Assembly (NCBI RefSeq): GCF_026230105.1
Contig: NC_079474.1
Coordinates: 21,160,794 to 21,224,793 of the forward strand
Length of the DNA: 64,000 nucleotides
Reading direction: 5' to 3'
Source: Diorhabda sublineata
Lineage: Eukaryota > Arthropoda > Insecta > Coleoptera > Chrysomelidae
Part shown: one piece after another, positions 59,465 to 64,000 of the stretch
Numbering within the stretch: the first letter of the stretch is position 1
Layout of the letters: each line of letters opens with the position of its first letter
Made by a program: the position numbers and the translations under genes
The notes under the pieces: generated by a model
Seen by the model: the letters and a program-made list of their open reading frames with translations, nothing else
What the model was told of the DNA's origin: nothing
Databases searched by the model: none

Positions 59465-60717
59465 ATGGTATGAATATATTCAAAATAAATTATTAAATAA
59501 TAATAAGATATAAATAAAGCAAGCAATAAGTTCAGTTCTGTTATTCGGTTACTTAGAGCAGTTTATCACAATAAAATAAATAACATTCCTTATATTAAGT
59601 TTTGGCCAACACTATATTCTAAATTATTATTTAATTTTGACAAATCCTGTATAATCAAAGAATTTAATCCATAAATTGACAGATAAAAACAGGAGCACCA
59701 ACTTCAAAAATTTGTGTGACATACCAACATAAATTTTAAGGTTATAAATGATAAAATATAAAAATTTTGACAACTGCAATGATATAATTAATAACATAGG
59801 ATTGAAATAAATACAACAAAGAAATTATAGAATAATATTATTTGAATAAAGTCACAATAATTTAAAAATTTAGAAATGACAATTTAGTAACTAACTTTTA
59901 AAATAAATATCATTGGTTAAAAGAAAAAAAAAAGTTTGTTTAAAAAAAAGGAAGGAAGAAAAAAATCAACAACAAGAAAAAAAAAATTTTTTTTGGCAAG
60001 AGAAAAAAGAGTAATATAATTTTAATTGAAATTTAAAAAAATTAAAATCTTGATAAAAAAGGCATAAAATATTCAAAGGATTGATAATTAATAATTGTAT
60101 AAGTGTAGTAATAAGAAATTAGTGAAAACAATTAAATAAAGTGAAATAAGTGAGAATACTCACAAAGGGACAATTTCCAAGATAAAGAAGTTGTGAAAAG
60201 GAAAAGAACAGGAGTGGAACTACAGCGGAGTATCTGTTTATTCTGCAAGGCCGTAACAATTTCCAATTAAAAAAAAAATTAAAAAATACAACATAACAAA
60301 CACTTAAGGTACTGTTCTATTAAGTTTAAGTATTTCCTTTAGTATATAATATTTGAGTTCACATTTCCATATAATTTAGTTTTATGAGTATAATTATGAG
60401 TATGAATGAATGAATGAATGTTTGTAAAATAAAATAATTGTAATAGCTAGTTAAGAAATTGTATATTTTGAATATTTTATTCATTATAAAGAACAGACTA
60501 CTAACTATTATAATCTGACCTTATAACCATAACAATTTATCGCAATAAAATTTTTTAATTTGACCTCACAATATAATACCCTGAGAATAAAAAAAATAAT
60601 AATAACATAATAAAATAAAGAAATTCAAATAATTATTAATGGCGCCCAAATTAAAATCTGATTTTATTTAAAAAAAAATTTATAAAAATAAACATTACAC
60701 ATTATCATACCATAACA
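59461..60717 (+). repeat. 5' LTR of a Ty3/Gypsy element
   Basis: The 1257-base segment starts TGTTATGGTATG and ends CATACCATAACA, a perfect 12-base terminal inversion with the TG...CA ends of LTRs. A tRNA-Lys primer-binding site follows three bases later. A GAAT microsatellite (TGAATGAATGAATG) lies at 60401-60420. No second LTR is present in the window. Confidence 0.9.
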
Positions 60718-60720
60718 ATA

Positions 60721-60738
60721 TGGCGCTCAACGTGGGGC
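60721..60738 (+). promoter_or_regulatory. Primer-binding site, tRNA-Lys type
   Basis: TGGCGCTCAACGTGGGGC differs by one base from TGGCGCCCAACGTGGGGC, the complement of the 3' end of tRNA-Lys(CTT), which primes minus-strand cDNA synthesis in many insect Gypsy elements. The spacing of three bases from the LTR end is normal. Confidence 0.9.
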
Positions 60739-60825
60739 ATATATAAAAATTGGGCAAAAAAAAATTGGACATAACAAAATTTGGCATTGAAGAGTTTACA
60801 GTAATAACAAATTTAAACAAGAAAA

Positions 60826-61587
60826 ATGGAAAAAGGAATGACACTCAGAGATGGGAAACAAATAAGAGCAGAAGGAGAATCAGATAAAGAAGAAAGGAGA
60901 CATGGAATGGGTGATTTCCAAGTACATTATATGGAACAAGACTATAATGAAGAAACAGAGAGAACTGAAACAGAAGAAATGATAGAAAATCAAACAGCAG
61001 AAAATTCACAGAAAAAGAAAGAGAGGATGGATATAATGAGTATGTTCCAGATTATGATAAAAAAAATGGATGAATCTAAAGAAGAAATAAAACGAGAAAT
61101 GAATACAAATAGTCAAAGAATGGAAGAGAAAATAGAAGATATGAGAAAACAATTGGAAGAAGTGAGAAGCTATGCCGAAAACAAAATACAAGAGACAAAA
61201 CAAGAAATTCGAGATGAAATGTTAGGAAGATTAATGGAAGTGAAAAAAATACAATCTAGAGAAATGGAAAATATTAAGAAAAATGAAAATGAATTAAAAA
61301 TGGAAATAGGTGGGAATAGTAAGAAAATAGAAATAAATACTGAGAAGATAAAGAAATTAGATAGAGAAATAATGAAAACGAATAAAAATATACAAGATAT
61401 GGAGGAAGAGATGAACAAAGAAATAAAAATGAATTTTAAGATAGCAGAAGAAGAGAATTATAAAACAAAAAGGGAATTTAAAATGGAAATAAAGAACATA
61501 CAAGGAAAAATAGAACAAATTGAGAAAAAAGGAAGTAATATTGATCATTTGGACCACCGCTATCCAAATGGATACACTTTAGGCTGA
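60826..61587 (+). pseudogene. Gypsy Gag, N-terminal coiled-coil part
   Basis: An open frame of 253 codons starts MEKGMTLRDGKQIRAEGESD about 90 bases after the primer site. MTLRDGK at the start is typical of Gag in this insect Gypsy group. From residue about 60 to 235 it is a long Lys/Glu-rich coiled coil (MDESKEEIKREMNTN, RKQLEEVRSYAENKIQETK, EKIKKLDREIMK). Gag packages the element RNA; the coiled coil presumably multimerises it. The capsid and zinc-knuckle parts are missing: after GSNID (about 61545) the sequence no longer resembles Gag and ends RYPNGYTLG. Pol and the 3' LTR are absent, so the element is truncated at this breakpoint although the retained part has no stops. Confidence 0.8.
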
Positions 61588-61843
61588 CTAAATTCAAACA
61601 GATAAAACCTGTTAGTTTAAAGGCATATAAAGACACCCTGTTGGTCCAAAATTTGACCAGAGAAGATTGTTTGGGAATAATGAAAGAATCAATTGTACAT
61701 TATATTTGAAATACATAACAGAATATTTTTTTGAGTGCTTTTACAAATAAAATTTATAATAAATAATTTTTATTGAATTAATTCTGATTTATGGGTGATA
61801 AAAAAACATTCCAAACGATAAAATTTTTCACAAGCACTCCATT

Positions 61844-62619
61844 TCAGTATATTAAAAGTTGTCTTATCTTTATAAACTTGTAGATTGGTACTTCTCCAGC
61901 TTTTTTTTTCACAACATCGGGGGAATTATTTTTTCTGTTAGAACGTGAAGTCCGTTCTACTAAAACTACGAGTTTTCCTCTTTTGAACTTTGTGACGTAT
62001 TGAATGAAAACTTTCAACATATTTATCAAGAGTGTGATCTTGTACAGCCGATTATTTTTGAAAGGATTGTCGTCACAGAAATGCCATCTGAAAGAATGAC
62101 TCAAATGGGTATTTTTCATATTTAGCTCCTTTTTTTAATTTTAGTAGGTCTAGTAAGCTTCCTTTCCTTGACAGAAAAATCCTCATCGCTTGAAGTCTCG
62201 CTCCTTGACTCATCTTTGTCATACTATGATTCACTTACACCGAAAGGTTCCTCCTCTTCCGAAAAGTCTATTATGCTCAACATTTTCTGGCCAAAGTGCT
62301 TAATCTATGTTATTTGATATCATTCTCACTCACTATAACACTCTTATAACAACAAGCCAATTAGTGTAGATTACTCGCTACCAACAAAATTTGACGTGTT
62401 TGCTTGTTTTTAATACTGTATCCATATCAATACAAGTGGCCAAAACCCTTAATTCATGGAGGTTATCCCTAACCATTTGAAAACAATAATTTTTCATAAA
62501 AAAAAATAATATTTAATACATAAGTTATATGAAAACAGTTAAAAAGAGTCTTTTTCATATATATTTTACATGATGGCCTCCGGCCATAATTTTTTTAACA
62601 GTGGCGCTTAACGTGTTAA
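61844..62619 (-). mobile_element. piggyBac-like element, internally deleted
   Basis: The outer end is TTAA (62616-62619 on the plus strand as GTGTTAA) and reads inward as TTAACACGTTAAGCGCCACT. The minus strand then encodes an acidic N-terminus (MLSIIDFSEEEEPFGVSES near 62280, then SRSETSSDEDFSVKERKLT) and, in the frame 62119-61844, NPFKNNRLYKITLLINML joined to RTSRSNRKNNSPDVVKKKAG. These are piggyBac-domain segments normally separated by most of the catalytic core, so a large internal deletion has occurred. The other end was not found. Confidence 0.72.
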
Positions 62620-63915
62620 AAACCATTTACAAACTGAATTATCAAGTATCTAGTATATATGTTACTGTATTGTGCGAGTGAAGAGATTTTTCGAAATAGT
62701 TTCACACTTTTTCTTGTCTTTGTATTTTCTCTGCAAACTGAAAAACACCATTATTCCCTTAATAAGAGAGATACAGATACTAAAATATACAGTCAGAAAA
62801 AAATAAATATAAGAAAATATAAACTATTTTGCTTGAAAAAATCAAGTTGCATCTTATATATTTGGTTTTTTTGAAGAATTTCAAGAAAATTCACTTAATT
62901 ATTTGCAAATTCTGATAGCAATATTTCTATTTATCTTATATAAAAAAGGAGGAAGTTCATTTTTACTCAATCATCGTCTCACATGAACTACATGGTAGTC
63001 TTGTGGACAGTCACGCCTGAAGGTAAAAGCGATCTCAATAATTAGAATAACCCATAATGAATGTATCTTTGTTACACTTCTTCATCAATTCATAATCAGC
63101 ATATAAAATTTACCCCGTTCATTAGTTTATTCCACACAAAACTTTTCTTATATGGTTTTTAAGTTGGTTATAGCTACAATGCCTTGTTTAAAAAAAAATA
63201 TTTCAATACCATTAAATACACCAAAGTGATGACGATATCTGTGTATTAAGTGTCTAAAAAAGAGTATGCTTTCTTGGTATATGGAAATTTTTTGTTTATT
63301 GCGTGCTGTTGAGAAGAAACTGAGTTGATTTTTAGGTACTCAATTTTTCCGGCAATAAATTCTATGTTATCGCTTTTGCAATTTTGATTCTAGGAAATAA
63401 CAAGCATAAAAGTTTGTACATTCTCCGTAACTATATGGAGACTCATTTATCGTGATGTTTGAACGATTCTACAGCCACTTATTACAATGTAACTAATTGT
63501 GATTACCATAAATCTCCATCTGATGCCTTTTTGATTAAGTCATTTTTAACTTCATAATTATAATCTACAAAATGTAGCAATTGTTCTACATCCTCTTATT
63601 CTTTTTCATGAGTATTTTGGTCGGTCTTTTGAAATATAACTTCTTATCATGTTTTGAAGAGAGTAGCTATCATACGCCGCAATCTCATGAACGGATATCT
63701 ATTATTTATCAATAAATTCGGCAAACCAATAAATTAATCATTTTTTAAGCGTACTTATTGTGCGCTGGAGTTGTTTATATTTATTTCTTAATATTTTTTC
63801 CACTTAATATTAATGCTACTTGTCTAATTACAGAATCATATAAATTTATTTATACAAAATTTTTTTCTTCGTAGTTGAGTCATAATTTAAAAATCGCTGC
63901 TTCGTTTACATTTGC
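62620..63915. other. Unassigned AT-rich stretch
   Basis: No coding similarity or repeat recognised. Confidence 0.4.
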
Positions 63916-63921
63916 TAATTA

Positions 63922-64000
63922 ATTCTTGAGATAGACCAATGAAAACAAATATTTATAATTGGATATGATTTTATTGTTTTTCAAAATATTCTGCATTAAG
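63922..64000 (-). mobile_element. Start of a mariner copy, cut by window edge
   Basis: TTGAGATAGACCAATGAAAA and the following bases to 64000 match 22502-22580 of the SETMAR-type mariner closely, ending at the codons for the conserved Asn-Gly-Gly-Tyr tail. The terminal ITR bases appear degraded. Confidence 0.8.

Noticed and set aside
1..64000. CRISPR arrays, bacterial operons, riboswitches
   Set aside because: No regularly spaced repeats; gene content and microsatellites are those of an animal genome.

Overview
The window looks like AT-rich intergenic or heterochromatic DNA from an arthropod, most probably an insect. I recognise no intact host gene, rRNA, tRNA or CRISPR array. Almost everything identifiable is a decayed transposable element whose reading frames can be followed only by crossing stops and frameshifts: CFDP2/RTE-like and Jockey-like LINEs, Ty3/Gypsy, BEL/Pao, Penelope-like, several Tc1/mariner/IS630 families, piggyBac-like, a jerky/CENP-B-type (DDE_1) transposase and two Polinton/Mavericks. 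The mix of families, the tRNA-Lys primer site, the TTAA and TA target sites and long (TA)n and (TTA)n tracts all fit an insect; the species cannot be fixed from the sequence.

Layout. 0-1.7 kb: LINE relic. 2.6-3.2 kb: Gypsy protease and integrase scraps. 3.3-4.9 kb: Tc1/mariner-like transposase. 5.0-6.5 kb: piggyBac-like element. 9.4-10.0 kb: C-terminus of a DDE_1 transposase. 12.1-18.1 kb: Polinton A (conserved WDD protein, integrase, unknown ORF, matrix metalloproteinase, antisense DNA polymerase B). 18.1-28.5 kb: a large imperfect inverted repeat whose outer limits are the outer ends of two mariner copies, with a Penelope-like fragment in the left arm and another mariner and an IS630-like scrap in the centre. 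29.7-31.1 kb: dispersed repeat, Penelope-like RT and BEL/Pao integrase. 31.2-37.9 kb: Polinton B (metalloproteinase, polymerase N-terminal half, integrase remnant, WDD protein, packaging ATPase, PX-like protein, adenain-like protease). 38.1-39.3 kb: Jockey-like LINE. 39.5-48.5 kb: a long stretch with no recognisable gene. 48.5-49.4 kb: Tc1/IS630-like. 50.0-53.8 kb: the best preserved LINE, with two overlapping ORFs. 57.6-58.7 kb: LINE with deleted catalytic motifs. 59.5-61.6 kb: Gypsy 5' LTR, primer-binding site and coiled-coil gag. 61.8-62.6 kb: internally deleted piggyBac-like element. 63.9 kb to the edge: start of another mariner copy.

The most unusual content is the Polinton pair. Both carry, besides Polinton core genes, a gene resembling a matrix metalloproteinase (M10A): copy B shows the prodomain with a PRC cysteine-switch motif, both show the HExGHxLGxxH zinc site (damaged), and both show hemopexin-like C-terminal segments. 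I infer a captured cargo gene in this Polinton lineage. Gene order around it differs between the two copies. In functional Polintons the integrase inserts the element, PolB copies it, and the ATPase and protease package and mature particles; here all these genes are broken.
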